Part shown: positions 52,100 to 60,669 of the stretch, in pieces | Layout of the letters: each line of letters starts with the position of its first letter | Position numbering within the stretch: position 1 is the stretch's first letter | NCBI RefSeq assembly: GCF_047553045.1 | Contig: NZ_CP180208.1 | Span: forward strand, 434,001 to 498,000 | Direction of reading: 5' to 3' | DNA: 64,000 nucleotides | Origin: Sphingomonas_L flavalba_A | GTDB lineage: Bacteria > Pseudomonadota > Alphaproteobacteria > Sphingomonadales > Sphingomonadaceae | Position numbers and translations under genes: made by a program | Notes under the pieces: generated by a model | Told to the model about the DNA's origin: nothing | The model's input: only the letters and a program-made list of their open reading frames with translations | Databases searched by the model: none

Positions 52100-52837
52100 G
52101 TGCTGAGGACGCTCGTTGCTGGCAATTGGAAGATGAACGGCAGCACGGCCGCGCTGGCGGAAGTCGACGCGATCGCGGCGGCGGCGCGGGCGCATCCCGG
52201 CGTCGATGTCGCGCTGTGCCCGCCCTTCACCCTGATCGCCGGCGCCGCCGGGCGCGGGGTGCCGATCGGCGGGCAGGACGTTCATGCCGCCGCGTCGGGC
52301 GCGCATACCGGCTGCGTCTCCGCCGCGATGCTGGTCGAAGCGGGGGCCGAACTGGTCATCGTCGGCCATAGCGAGCGCCGCGCCGACCAGCACGAAACGG
52401 ACGCGGAGGTCCGCGCCAAGGCGGAAGCGGCGATCGCCGCCGGGCTGACCGCGATCGTCTGCGTCGGCGAGACAGAGGCGGAGCGCGACGCCGGCAACGC
52501 CGTCGCCGTCGTCTCCGCCCAGCTCGCCGGCTCGCTGCCCGCCGCCGCCGACCGGCTGGTCGTCGCCTACGAACCGGTCTGGGCGATCGGCACCGGCCGC
52601 ACCCCGTCGATCGATGACGTGGCGGAAATGCACGCGGCGATCCGGGCGGCGCTCACCGGCGCCTATGGCGATGTCGGGCGGGGGGTGCGGATTCTCTACG
52701 GCGGGTCGGTCAAGGCGTCGAACGCGGCGGCCTTGCTCGGCGTGGCCGACGTCAACGGCGCGCTGGTCGGCGGGGCCAGCCTGACCGCGGCGGATTTCGT
52801 GCCGATCATCGTCGCCGCCGGCGAAAGCCGTGGTTGA
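52100..52837 (+). CDS. tpiA: Triosephosphate isomerase
   Basis: TpiA interconverts dihydroxyacetone phosphate and glyceraldehyde 3-phosphate. The 245-residue protein starts at GTG after AAGGGAGGA. Catalytic residues are in place: Lys11 (AGNWKMNG), His near 90 (VGHSERR) and Glu near 157 (AYEPVWAIGTG). The phosphate loop YGGSVKASNA follows near 202. It is divergent from ppiD and followed closely by secG and pyrG, the standard alphaproteobacterial order. Confidence 0.97.
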   Translation: MLRTLVAGNWKMNGSTAALAEVDAIAAAARAHPGVDVALCPPFTLIAGAAGRGVPIGGQDVHAAASGAHTGCVSAAMLVEAGAELVIVGHSERRADQHETDAEVRAKAEAAIAAGLTAIVCVGETEAERDAGNAVAVVSAQLAGSLPAAADRLVVAYEPVWAIGTGRTPSIDDVAEMHAAIRAALTGAYGDVGRGVRILYGGSVKASNAAALLGVADVNGALVGGASLTAADFVPIIVAAGESRG

Positions 52838-52911
52838 ACCACGGCCGCCAATTCGCTAAGGCGGCCGCCATATCCGGCGCCTTTCGCCGCCCCCTATCCG
52901 CAAGAGCACGC

Positions 52912-53385
52912 ATGTTCACTTTTCTCCTCGTCGTTCAGGCCATCGTTGCCGCCGCGCTCGTCGGCATCATCCTGATGCAGAAATCGGAAGGCGGCGGCCT
53001 CGGCATGGGCGGCGGCGGCAGCCCGGCCGGGCTGATGTCGGCGCGCGGCGCGGCGGACTTTCTGACCCGCGCCACCACCGTGCTGGCGACGATCTTCATC
53101 CTGCTCAGCATCACGCTGGCCTTCGTCGCCGCGCATTCGCGCAAGACGACGGAAATCGATACCAGCCTTGCCGCCCAGGCACCGGCCGCGCAGCAGCAGG
53201 GAGAGGCGCCGCCGCTCCCGGTGGACGATCCGCTCGCCGCCGCGGCAGAGCAGGCGACCGGCGGCGGTGCCCCGGCACCGGTCGCGGCGCCTGCGCCTGC
53301 GGCATCGCCCACCGCCGCGGCGACTCCGGCGCCAAAGGCCGCCGCCACCCCGACGCCGGCGGCTTCGCCCACCTCCACCAACTGA
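52912..53385 (+). CDS. secG: Preprotein translocase subunit SecG
   Basis: SecG assists SecYEG-mediated export. The 157-residue product has two membrane helices: about 1-21 (MFTFLLVVQAIVAAALVGII) and about 55-78. The conserved loop QKSEGGGLGMGGGGSPAGLM lies between them. The last 75 residues are an Ala/Pro/Thr-rich low-complexity tail that is longer than in Escherichia coli (110 residues) but common in sphingomonads. The ATG at 52912 begins the recognised family sequence; a longer frame from 52834 adds no similarity. Confidence 0.93.
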   Translation: MFTFLLVVQAIVAAALVGIILMQKSEGGGLGMGGGGSPAGLMSARGAADFLTRATTVLATIFILLSITLAFVAAHSRKTTEIDTSLAAQAPAAQQQGEAPPLPVDDPLAAAAEQATGGGAPAPVAAPAPAASPTAAATPAPKAAATPTPAASPTSTN

Positions 53386-53476
53386 TCGGCCGCACCCGGC
53401 CGCAGCGAATTATTCGTCGCAAGACGGATAACGCCGCTTGTCGTCGGGTATGGTTCGCGGCTAGGCATCAACTCCC

Positions 53477-55108
53477 ATGGCGCGGTTCATTTTTATCACC
53501 GGCGGCGTGGTCTCCTCGCTTGGCAAGGGTCTCATGGCGGCATCGCTCGCGGCGTTGCTGCAGGCGCGGGGCTATCGCGCCCGCATCCGCAAGTTCGATC
53601 CCTATCTGAACGTCGATCCGGGGACGATGAGTCCCTATCAGCACGGCGAAGTCTATGTGACCGACGACGGCGCGGAAACCGACCTCGACCTTGGCCATTA
53701 CGAACGCTTCACCGGTGTGCCGGGGCGGCAGAGCGACAACGTCACCTCCGGCCGCATTTACCAGACGATCATCCAGCGCGAACGGCGCGGCGACTATCTC
53801 GGCGCGACGGTGCAGGTCATCCCGCACGTCACCGACGCGATCAAGGCCTTCGCCCAGGCGGATACCGACGATGTCGACTTCGTTCTGTGCGAAATCGGCG
53901 GCACCGTCGGCGACATCGAATCGCTGCCGTTCATCGAGGCGATCCGCCAGCTCCGCAACGACATCGGCCGCGAAAACACCGTGTTCGTCCATGTCACGCT
54001 GGTGCCGTTCATCGCCGCCGCCGGTGAGCTGAAGACCAAGCCGACCCAGCACAGCGTGCGCGAACTGACCAGCCTCGGCATCCAGCCGGACGTGCTGGTC
54101 TGCCGCTGCGAACAGCCGCTGCCGGACAGCGAGCGCGCCAAGATCGCGCTGTTCTGCAACGTCCGCAAGGAAGCGGTGATCCCGGCGCTCGACGCGCCGA
54201 GCATCTATGCCGTGCCGCAGGCCTACCATGCCGAGGGGCTGGACCGCGAAGTGCTGCGCGCCTTCGGCATCACCGCCAACGACAGCCCGGACCTGTCGCG
54301 CTGGTCGGAAATCGTCAGCCGCCTGTCCAACCCGGAAGGGGAGGTGACGATCGGCGTCGTCGGCAAATATGTCGGTCTGCCGGACGCCTATAAGTCGCTG
54401 CACGAGGCGCTGGTCCACGGCGGCATCGCCCACCGGGTCAAGGTCAATGTCCGCTGGCTGGACGCGGAACTGTTCGAGCATGAAGACGCGCTCGCCGCCC
54501 AGCTTGAGCCGATGCACGCCATCCTCGTTCCCGGCGGCTTCGGCGAGCGCGGGTCGGAAGGCAAGATCGCCAGCGTCCGCTTCGCCCGCGAACGCAACGT
54601 GCCGTTCTTCGGCATCTGCCTCGGCATGCAGATGGCCTGCATCGAAGGCGCCCGCAACCTCGCCGGCATTGCCGATGCGTCGACGACTGAATTCGGTCCG
54701 ACGCCGGAACCGGTGGTCGGTCTGATCACCGAATGGATGTCGGAAGAAGGCCTGCAGAAGCGCGAGGCCGGCGGCGATCTCGGCGGCACGATGCGGCTCG
54801 GCGCCTATCCGGCAACGCTTGCCGGCAACAGCGTCGTCCGCGCGATCTACGGCACCGACGAGATCAGCGAGCGCCACCGCCACCGCTACGAAGTCAACGC
54901 CCATTACCGCGACGCGCTGGAGGCGGGTGGCCTCGTCTTCTCCGGCATGTCGCCGGACGGCACCCTGCCGGAAATCGTCGAGCGGCCGGACCATAGCTGG
55001 TTCGTCGGCGTCCAGTTCCACCCGGAACTGAAATCCAAGCCGTTCGATCCCCATCCGCTGTTCGCCAGCTTCATCGGCGCCGCCGTCAAGCAGTCCCGGC
55101 TGGTCTAA
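53477..55108 (+). CDS. pyrG: CTP synthase
   Basis: PyrG makes CTP from UTP, ATP and glutamine. The 543-residue length is normal. The synthetase domain starts ARFIFITGGVVSSLGKGLMA with the P-loop, and DPYLNVDPGTMSPYQHGEVY follows near 40-60. The glutaminase domain has the nucleophile in FGICLGMQMACIEGARN near 376-392 and the His-Glu pair in GVQFHPELKSKP near 512. The C terminus (GAAVKQSRLV) is complete even though a truncated IS5-type element abuts it so closely that the two stop codons overlap on opposite strands. Confidence 0.97.
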   Translation: MARFIFITGGVVSSLGKGLMAASLAALLQARGYRARIRKFDPYLNVDPGTMSPYQHGEVYVTDDGAETDLDLGHYERFTGVPGRQSDNVTSGRIYQTIIQRERRGDYLGATVQVIPHVTDAIKAFAQADTDDVDFVLCEIGGTVGDIESLPFIEAIRQLRNDIGRENTVFVHVTLVPFIAAAGELKTKPTQHSVRELTSLGIQPDVLVCRCEQPLPDSERAKIALFCNVRKEAVIPALDAPSIYAVPQAYHAEGLDREVLRAFGITANDSPDLSRWSEIVSRLSNPEGEVTIGVVGKYVGLPDAYKSLHEALVHGGIAHRVKVNVRWLDAELFEHEDALAAQLEPMHAILVPGGFGERGSEGKIASVRFARERNVPFFGICLGMQMACIEGARNLAGIADASTTEFGPTPEPVVGLITEWMSEEGLQKREAGGDLGGTMRLGAYPATLAGNSVVRAIYGTDEISERHRHRYEVNAHYRDALEAGGLVFSGMSPDGTLPEIVERPDHSWFVGVQFHPELKSKPFDPHPLFASFIGAAVKQSRLV

Positions 55109-55263
55109 CCCGCCGGCTGCGACCAACGCCCGCGTTCGGACGGCAGCAAGGAGCCGATCAGGTCCCACTCGGCATCCGACAAGTCTCCGCGACCCATGAC
55201 TGCTCCCAAAAAAGCAGCCTTGAATCAGAACCCGGACCAATTGGGGATCCCTTTTGTCAACGC
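55105..55263 (-). mobile_element. IS5-family element, 5' end only (terminal repeat plus 30 codons of transposase)
   Basis: On the minus strand an IS5-type terminal repeat (GCGTTGACAAAAG, 55251-55263) is followed by an ATG at 55197. That opens the typical transposase start MGRGDLSDAEWDLIGSLLPS and stops after 30 codons, at bases shared with the pyrG stop. The rest of the element, which would extend into pyrG, is gone. A CTAG (55267-55270), the kind of target favoured by IS5 elements, lies just outside the repeat. It is a dead remnant. Confidence 0.8.
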
Positions 55264-55266
55264 GGG

Positions 55267-56076
55267 CTAGGGCCGCCCCCCGTCGTTCCACGCTCGAAGC
55301 TCCGTCAGGCCATAGGGCAGCATCCTGTTCGGGTTGCGATGGGCGCGGCGGTGGCATAGGGGGCACAGCACTATCAGGTCTGATGCCCGTGTCTTTCGCG
55401 GCCCGGCCAGCAATGGATGCGGGTGGTGGGCGTCGAACATGGCGCGGTCTGAATGCTGAAAGCCGCAAGCCTCGCAGGCATGGATGCCCCCATGCACTTC
55501 GGCATTCTTCGCCAGCGCGGCCTTTGCGATGCGGGAACTGCGCTCCACCTTCCGTTGCATCTGCCACATCGCTTCCCCTTCCGGGGACGCGGCGAAGGCA
55601 GCAATCTGCCCGGTGTCCACGTCCCCGATAATGGCATGGTCGCTCCGGTAGGCGTATCGTGCCCATGCAATCCAACCATCATCCCATTGGATTTTCAGGG
55701 TGTCCCGGTGCTCCCTGAAAGTGTCCAGCAGGGTCAGATGATACAGGTCGGCTTCGCGGCCCTTATCCGCCCCCGGTGGCATCCCGGTCATCGGGCATAG
55801 CCAGTCTATTTCTGCTCGGTCCCCAAGGCTGGCGGAATACAACCCGACGAACAGCGTTTCATTCGCCGGGTTGGATACGAAGCTGGCCCAATAGGGCGAT
55901 TGGAACAGGGCTTTGCCGGGGGCTTGCGTGCTCTGGTATCTATCAAATGAACCATCGCGCCGCTGCCACAGGTCATAGGGGGTAATGCCCAAACGCGCCT
56001 TGCCACTATGACGCAGCAAGGTCACTTGCGCTGGATCAATTGTGTTCGCGCTCAACAATTCATTGAACGTCACCAA
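55267..56076 (-). CDS. HNH endonuclease-domain protein
   Basis: The 269-residue protein has a C-terminal HNH domain: two Cys-x2-Cys zinc pairs (HACEACGF near 200 and LCPLCHRRAHR near 237). Between them lies FDAHHPHPLLAG with the His-His core. The N-terminal 190 residues are unassigned; PANETLFVGLYSASLGDRAE near 70-89 may be a sensing or DNA-contact region. The stop codon sits in the CTAG next to the IS5-like end, so the original C terminus may have been cut. No partner methylase is adjacent. A stand-alone restriction or homing-type nuclease is possible. Confidence 0.75.
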   Translation of the reverse strand: MVTFNELLSANTIDPAQVTLLRHSGKARLGITPYDLWQRRDGSFDRYQSTQAPGKALFQSPYWASFVSNPANETLFVGLYSASLGDRAEIDWLCPMTGMPPGADKGREADLYHLTLLDTFREHRDTLKIQWDDGWIAWARYAYRSDHAIIGDVDTGQIAAFAASPEGEAMWQMQRKVERSSRIAKAALAKNAEVHGGIHACEACGFQHSDRAMFDAHHPHPLLAGPRKTRASDLIVLCPLCHRRAHRNPNRMLPYGLTELRAWNDGGRP

Positions 56077-56094
56077 GATATGTTCCCCTGCTTG

Positions 56095-56427
56095 CTAGCC
56101 CCGAACCTGCTGCCAGCTTGCGCCAATTCCAAAATCCCATAGGTTGCCGTCACTATCTATGAACTCATTTATTCCAGAAGATAGGCGCCTAGTGCAAAAA
56201 TACTCTCCAGATTCCAGCACGGTAAAGAGATATGACATGCCCAGCGGTATGTTGTCTGTTACATCATATCCGCCAAATTTCCTCTGAACTGCGATGTATC
56301 TCTTTCCGTTACTCTCAACGGGGACGATGACGCATTTATCGTATTTTTTAGCTTCGGACGGAGTAGGTGTGACTGCTGCGATTAGAGAGAGGCAGAGAAC
56401 GCCGACCTTTGAAATCGGGTTTTTCAT
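56095..56427 (-). CDS. Small secreted protein of unknown function
   Basis: The 110-residue protein has a signal peptide (MKNPISKVGVLCLSLIAAV, cleavage near SEA). The mature part is short and polar, with two cysteines (near 32 and 78; KYDKCVIVPVESNGKRYIAV and EYFCTRRLSSGINEF) that could form a disulfide. Its DNA is clearly AT-richer than the chromosome average, which fits acquisition with the neighbouring HNH gene. The gap to the HNH gene is 18 bases, suggesting co-transcription. No family is recognised. Confidence 0.6.
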   Translation of the reverse strand: MKNPISKVGVLCLSLIAAVTPTPSEAKKYDKCVIVPVESNGKRYIAVQRKFGGYDVTDNIPLGMSYLFTVLESGEYFCTRRLSSGINEFIDSDGNLWDFGIGASWQQVRG

Positions 56428-56510
56428 GCCGTTACCTCCCTATAAAACGCCAATAAACATGCGCCGCCTTATGGGTGGTAAATCCTACCGTCCTGCTAAG
56501 TCACTAGGCT

Positions 56511-56955
56511 GCGTTGACAAAAGACTTCAACCATAGGCGTGCGCCTGCAAGGTTAAGAAAGCTTTTGAAGGATAGGGTGGTCTTGTCGTAGCGCGTGGCG
56601 ATGCGGCGCTGTTGCTTGAGCTTGCCGAACATGCGTTCGATCCGGTTGCGATCCTTGTAGAGACGATAGTCGGGATGTTCGGGGACCTTTCGGTTCGAGC
56701 GTGGCGGGATGATCGGCAGGCCTCCCCCGGATCAGCAGGCTTTCCCGGAACGGTCGCCATCATAGCCTTTGTCCGCTAGCAGTGCCTTGGGTGCCCCGAC
56801 AGGGATTTGCATCAGCGGTTCGGCGGCGGTGTAGTCTGACGCTTCGCCGCCCATCAGGATGAAACCGAGAGGCAGTCCCTGATTGTCGCAGCGGACATGG
56901 ACTTTGCTCGTAAAGCCGCCGCGTGATCGACCAAGAGCGTTCGCACAAGCCCCCC
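56511..56955 (-). mobile_element. IS5-family element, 3' end with frameshifted transposase
   Basis: On the minus strand the region encodes the C-terminal half of an IS5-type transposase: LGRSRGGFTSKVHVRCDNQG, then ALLADKGYDGD and KVPEHPDYRLYKDRNRIERM to the end. It finishes at a terminal repeat matching the one at 55251-55263 (GCGTTGACAAAAG, 56511-56523), next to CTAG (56504-56507). Two compensating single-base changes break the frame: a lost base near 56750 and a gained base near 56720, with a TGA at 56732-56734. The 5' half is missing. It is inactive. Confidence 0.82.
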
Positions 56956-57094
56956 TTTTCTCCGCCCGCTGCCGGACCCCCCTCGTCCTTGCGAACCCGC
57001 ACCGGCAGCGCGGCCAACCCTCGCTTTCCTTTATCCCGCGCAGCCTTTAAGCAGCCCGGCCGCCAGATCTGCGCCTGAAAGGCCCCTTTTTTCC

Positions 57095-58312
57095 GTGTCG
57101 ATTCACCTCTCACCCAGCCGGATGCGCCCCGCCATCGCCTTCATTCTGGTGACGGCGCTGCTCGACGTGATGGCGATGGGGCTGATCATCCCGGTCCTGC
57201 CGACGCTGGTCGAGGAATTTGCCGGGTCGACCGCTTCGGCCGGGATCTGGAACGGCGCGCTGATCGCGATCTGGGCGGGAATGCAGTTTCTCTGCTCGCC
57301 GGTAATCGGCGCGCTGTCCGACCATTACGGCCGCCGGCCGGTGATCCTGATCTCCACCGCCGGGCTGGCGATGGACTGGGTGCTGATGGCGCTCGCCCCC
57401 GATTTGTGGTGGCTGGCGGTCGGCCGGCTGATCGGCGGTATCACCTCGTCCAGCTTCACCGCCGTCTTCGCCTATATGGCCGACATCACCGCGCCAGAGG
57501 GCAGGGCGCGCGCCTATGGGCTGGTCGGCGCCGCCTTCGCCGCCGGCTTCGTCGCCGGCCCGGCGCTTGGCGGGGTGCTCGGCGAATGGGGACCGCGCGT
57601 GCCGTTCTGGGTCGCCGCCGGCCTGTCCGCCTGCGCCTTCCTCTACGGCTGGCTGGTGCTGCCCGAATCGCTGCCGCCCGAACGGCGAATGGCCTTCACC
57701 TGGGCGCGGGCCAACCCGCTCGGGGCGCTGCGGCTGCTGCGTTCGCATAACGACCTGACCGGCCTCGCGGCGATCAACTTCCTGCTTTACTTCGCCCATC
57801 ACGTCTTTTCGGCGATCTACGTGCTCTATGCCGGCCATCGCTACGGCCTCGGCACGTTCGAGGTCGGGCTGCTGCTCGCCGGCGCGGGCCTGCTCGACAT
57901 GGCGGTGCAGGGCCTGCTCGTCGGCCCGGTCGCCCGCCGGCTGGGCGATCGGCGGACGATGATCGTCGGGCTGACCGGCGGCGCCTTCGGCCTGCTGGCG
58001 ATGGGCATCGCGCCCACCGCCTGGCTGTTCGCCGCCGCGTTGCTGCTCAATGCGCTGTGGGGCCTGGCGATGCCGACGTTGCAGGCGCTGATGACCGCGC
58101 GCGTCGCCGAAAACGAGCAGGGCCAGCTTCAGGGCGCGAACAACAGCGTCGCCAGCATCGCCGGCATCGCCTCGCCGTTGTTCTTCGGCTGGGTCTACAG
58201 CCTGTCGATCGGCACGCTGCCGGGGCTGGGCTTCGTCATCGCCGCGGCGGTGCTGCTCGGTGGCGCGCTGCTCGGCCTGTTCGTCGCCCGCGCCCGGCCG
58301 GCTACAGGATGA
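57095..58312 (+). CDS. Tet-type MFS drug exporter
   Basis: The 405-residue 12-helix permease belongs to the TCR/Tet group of drug/proton antiporters. Helix 1 carries the Asp-bearing VTALLDVMAMGLIIPVLPTL near 18-37. Loop 2-3 holds the MFS motif A (GALSDHYGRRPVILIS near 70-85), and helix 5 has the antiporter motif GAAFAAGFVAGPALGG near 142-157. Its substrate may be tetracycline, but many chromosomal members have unknown substrates. No TetR-type regulator is adjacent. It starts at GTG (57095), with an ATG at 57122 as an alternative, and converges with hslU with an 11-base overlap. Confidence 0.85.
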   Translation: MSIHLSPSRMRPAIAFILVTALLDVMAMGLIIPVLPTLVEEFAGSTASAGIWNGALIAIWAGMQFLCSPVIGALSDHYGRRPVILISTAGLAMDWVLMALAPDLWWLAVGRLIGGITSSSFTAVFAYMADITAPEGRARAYGLVGAAFAAGFVAGPALGGVLGEWGPRVPFWVAAGLSACAFLYGWLVLPESLPPERRMAFTWARANPLGALRLLRSHNDLTGLAAINFLLYFAHHVFSAIYVLYAGHRYGLGTFEVGLLLAGAGLLDMAVQGLLVGPVARRLGDRRTMIVGLTGGAFGLLAMGIAPTAWLFAAALLLNALWGLAMPTLQALMTARVAENEQGQLQGANNSVASIAGIASPLFFGWVYSLSIGTLPGLGFVIAAAVLLGGALLGLFVARARPATG

Positions 58313-59603
58313 AGCGGCTGAGGTCGGTGTTCCGCGCGATGCCGGAAAGCTGACCCTCGACATAGGCGGCGTCGATGGTCAGCGTGCCGCCGGTCCGGTC
58401 CTCGGCGTGGAAGCTGACATCCTCGATCAGCTTCTCCATCACCGTCTGCAACCGGCGCGCGCCGATATTCTCGACCTGGCCGTTCACCTCCGCCGCAATC
58501 CGGGCAATGGCGCGAATGCCATCGTCGGTATAGGCGATCTCGACGCCTTCGGTGGCGATCAGTGCCCGATATTGCTGCGGCAGGCTGGCCTTGGTGTCGC
58601 TCAGGATGCGGACGAAATCCTCCTCGCTCAACGCCTTCAGCTCGACGCGGATCGGCAGGCGCCCCTGCAGTTCGGGCAGCAGGTCGCTCGGCTTCGCCAC
58701 ATGGAACGCGCCGCTGGCGATGAACAGGATGTGGTCGGTCTTCATCGGCCCGTATTTGGTCGAAACCGTCGTCCCCTCGATCAGCGGCAGCAGGTCGCGC
58801 TGCACGCCCTCGCGGCTGACCGATCCGCCGCGCACGTCACTGACCGCGATCTTGTCGATCTCGTCGAGGAAGACGATGCCGTTGGCCTCGGCGTCGGCCA
58901 GCGCGACGCGGCTGACCTCGTCCTGGTCCAGCCGCTTCTCCGCCTCTTCCTCGACCAGCTTGTCCCATGCCGCGCGCACGCTCAGCTTGCGCCGCTTGGT
59001 CTGCTGGCCGCCGAACGCCTTGCCCATCATGTCGCCCAGGTTGATCATGCCGACCTGGCCGCCGGCGCCGGGCAGTTCGAACGGCATCTGCGGCGCCGCC
59101 TGCAGCTCGATCTCGATCTCGGTCTCGTCCAGATGGCCGTCGCGGAACCGCTGGCGGAACGCGCTGCGTGTCGCCTCGCTCGAATCCTTGCCGGTCAGTG
59201 CGTCGAGCAGCCGGCCCATCGCCGCCTCTTCCGCCTTGTCCTTCACCGCGGCGCGGCGGCGCTCCTTCTCCAGCCGCACCGCTTCTTCGACCAGGTCGCG
59301 GGCGATCTGCTCGACATCGCGGCCGACATAGCCGACCTCGGTGAACTTGGTCGCCTCGACCTTGACGAACGGCGCGTCGACCAGCTTGGCCAGCCTCCGG
59401 CTGATCTCGGTCTTGCCGCAGCCGGTCGGCCCGATCATCAGGATGTTCTTCGGCGTCACCTCGTCGCGCAGGTCGGCGGACAGCCGCTGCCGCCGCCAGC
59501 GGTTGCGCAGCGCGACGGCAACCGCGCGCTTCGCCTCGGTCTGGCCGATGATGTGCGCGTCCAGCGCCGCGACGATGGCTTTCGGGGTCAGGGAATCGTT
59601 CAT
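58302..59603 (-). CDS. hslU: ATP-dependent protease ATPase subunit HslU
   Basis: HslU unfolds substrates for the HslV protease. The 433-residue AAA+ protein has Walker A (GPTGCGKTE at 58-66) and a long I-domain (about 110-230). Walker B lies near 245 (GIVFLDEIDKIA), with the sensor region SDLLPELQGRLPIRVELKAL near 305. It ends in the HslV-docking tail NTDLSRFIL. It follows hslV by 25 bases, the usual order. Confidence 0.96.
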   Translation of the reverse strand: MNDSLTPKAIVAALDAHIIGQTEAKRAVAVALRNRWRRQRLSADLRDEVTPKNILMIGPTGCGKTEISRRLAKLVDAPFVKVEATKFTEVGYVGRDVEQIARDLVEEAVRLEKERRRAAVKDKAEEAAMGRLLDALTGKDSSEATRSAFRQRFRDGHLDETEIEIELQAAPQMPFELPGAGGQVGMINLGDMMGKAFGGQQTKRRKLSVRAAWDKLVEEEAEKRLDQDEVSRVALADAEANGIVFLDEIDKIAVSDVRGGSVSREGVQRDLLPLIEGTTVSTKYGPMKTDHILFIASGAFHVAKPSDLLPELQGRLPIRVELKALSEEDFVRILSDTKASLPQQYRALIATEGVEIAYTDDGIRAIARIAAEVNGQVENIGARRLQTVMEKLIEDVSFHAEDRTGGTLTIDAAYVEGQLSGIARNTDLSRFIL

Positions 59604-59628
59604 GCGTCTCTCAGGGAAAGGGGGAAAA

Positions 59629-60180
59629 TCAGGCGGCGCTGTCCAGCGTCTCCACCGTCACATTCTCGTTGGTGTAGACGCAGATGTCGGCGGCGACCTT
59701 CATCGCCTTGCGGCACAGCGTTTCGGCGTCCTCTTCGTAGTCGGACAGCGCCCGCGCCGCCGCCAGCGCGAAATTGCCGCCGGAGCCGATCGCGGCGATC
59801 CCGCCAACCGGCTCCAGCACGTCGCCGTTGCCGGTCAAGACCAGCGTCACCTCCTTGTCGGCGACGATCATCAGCGCCTCCAGGTTGCGCAGATATTTGT
59901 CGGTCCGCCAGTCCTTGGCCAGTTCCACCGCCGCGCGCATCAACTGGCCGTTGTGCCGCTCCAGCTTCGCCTCCAGCCGCTCGAACAGGGTGAAGGCATC
60001 GGCGGTCGCGCCGGCAAAGCCGCCGATCACCTGTCCGTCGCCCAGCCGCCTGACCTTCTTGGCGTTCGGCTTCATCACCGTCTGGCCCATCGACACCTGG
60101 CCGTCACCGATGACGACGACCTTGCCGCCGCGCCGCACCGACAGAATTGTCGTGCCATGCCATGTCAAACTGTCGCTCAT
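59629..60180 (-). CDS. hslV: ATP-dependent protease peptidase subunit HslV
   Basis: HslV is the double-ring N-terminal threonine protease. The 183-residue product begins MSDSLTWHGTTILSVRRGGK; the catalytic threonine is Thr10, exposed after removal of a nine-residue propeptide ending His-Gly, as usual in alphaproteobacteria. GDGQVSMGQTVMK and GGIAAIGSGGNFALAAARAL follow. An ATG at 60198 adds six residues and cannot be excluded. It is first in the hslVU operon. Confidence 0.96.
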   Translation of the reverse strand: MSDSLTWHGTTILSVRRGGKVVVIGDGQVSMGQTVMKPNAKKVRRLGDGQVIGGFAGATADAFTLFERLEAKLERHNGQLMRAAVELAKDWRTDKYLRNLEALMIVADKEVTLVLTGNGDVLEPVGGIAAIGSGGNFALAAARALSDYEEDAETLCRKAMKVAADICVYTNENVTVETLDSAA

Positions 60181-60238
60181 GCCTGTCCCGCTCGTCATAT
60201 CCGTTCAGCGCATATGGGAAGGCGGCGGGCGAGTGCAA

Positions 60239-60577
60239 TCACGCCGTCCGTCCGGCGAACATGAATGCCGCCGCGCCGAGGATGCAGACGAACGCGCCGG
60301 CATAGCGCCAGCTCAGCGGTTCCTTCAGCACAACGACGGCGAATACCGCGAACACGATCAGCGCGACGCATTCCTGCATGATCTTCAACTGCCCGCCGCT
60401 CAGCCCCTGGGCATAGCCGATCCGGTTGGCCGGCACCGCCAGGCAATATTCGACGAGCGCGATCCCCCAGCTGACGAGGATGACGATCCACAGATTGGCG
60501 TGGCTGAATTTCAGGTGCCCGTACCAGGCGATGGTCATGAAGATGTTCGACGCGATCAGCAGCAGCAACGGTGTCAT
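60239..60577 (-). CDS. DUF486 small membrane protein (DMT-like)
   Basis: The 112-residue inner-membrane protein has four hydrophobic helices and the DUF486 pattern: TIAWYGHLKFSHANLWIVIL near 15-34, then ALVEYCLAVPANRIGYAQGL near 40-59, and VVLKEPLSWRYAGAFVCILG near 82-101. It resembles half of a drug/metabolite transporter. Function is unknown. It lies 58 bases upstream of hslV in the same orientation and could be co-transcribed. Confidence 0.85.
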   Translation of the reverse strand: MTPLLLLIASNIFMTIAWYGHLKFSHANLWIVILVSWGIALVEYCLAVPANRIGYAQGLSGGQLKIMQECVALIVFAVFAVVVLKEPLSWRYAGAFVCILGAAAFMFAGRTA

Positions 60578-60669
60578 CGGCGCCTCACCGGCAGGAATGT
60601 CGCTCCCGTCCTAGCCGGGCGACGAAAAAGCCGCCATGCTGCCGGCGCAATCCATCACGCAAGGGGATC

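Noticed and set aside
53468..55675. 735-codon open frame antisense to pyrG running into the IS remnant and HNH gene
   Set aside because: It is antisense to a complete CTP synthase, has no recognisable domain, and crosses an IS remnant boundary.
58260..59993. 577-codon frame antisense to hslU and hslV
   Set aside because: Composition-driven shadow of two clear housekeeping genes.
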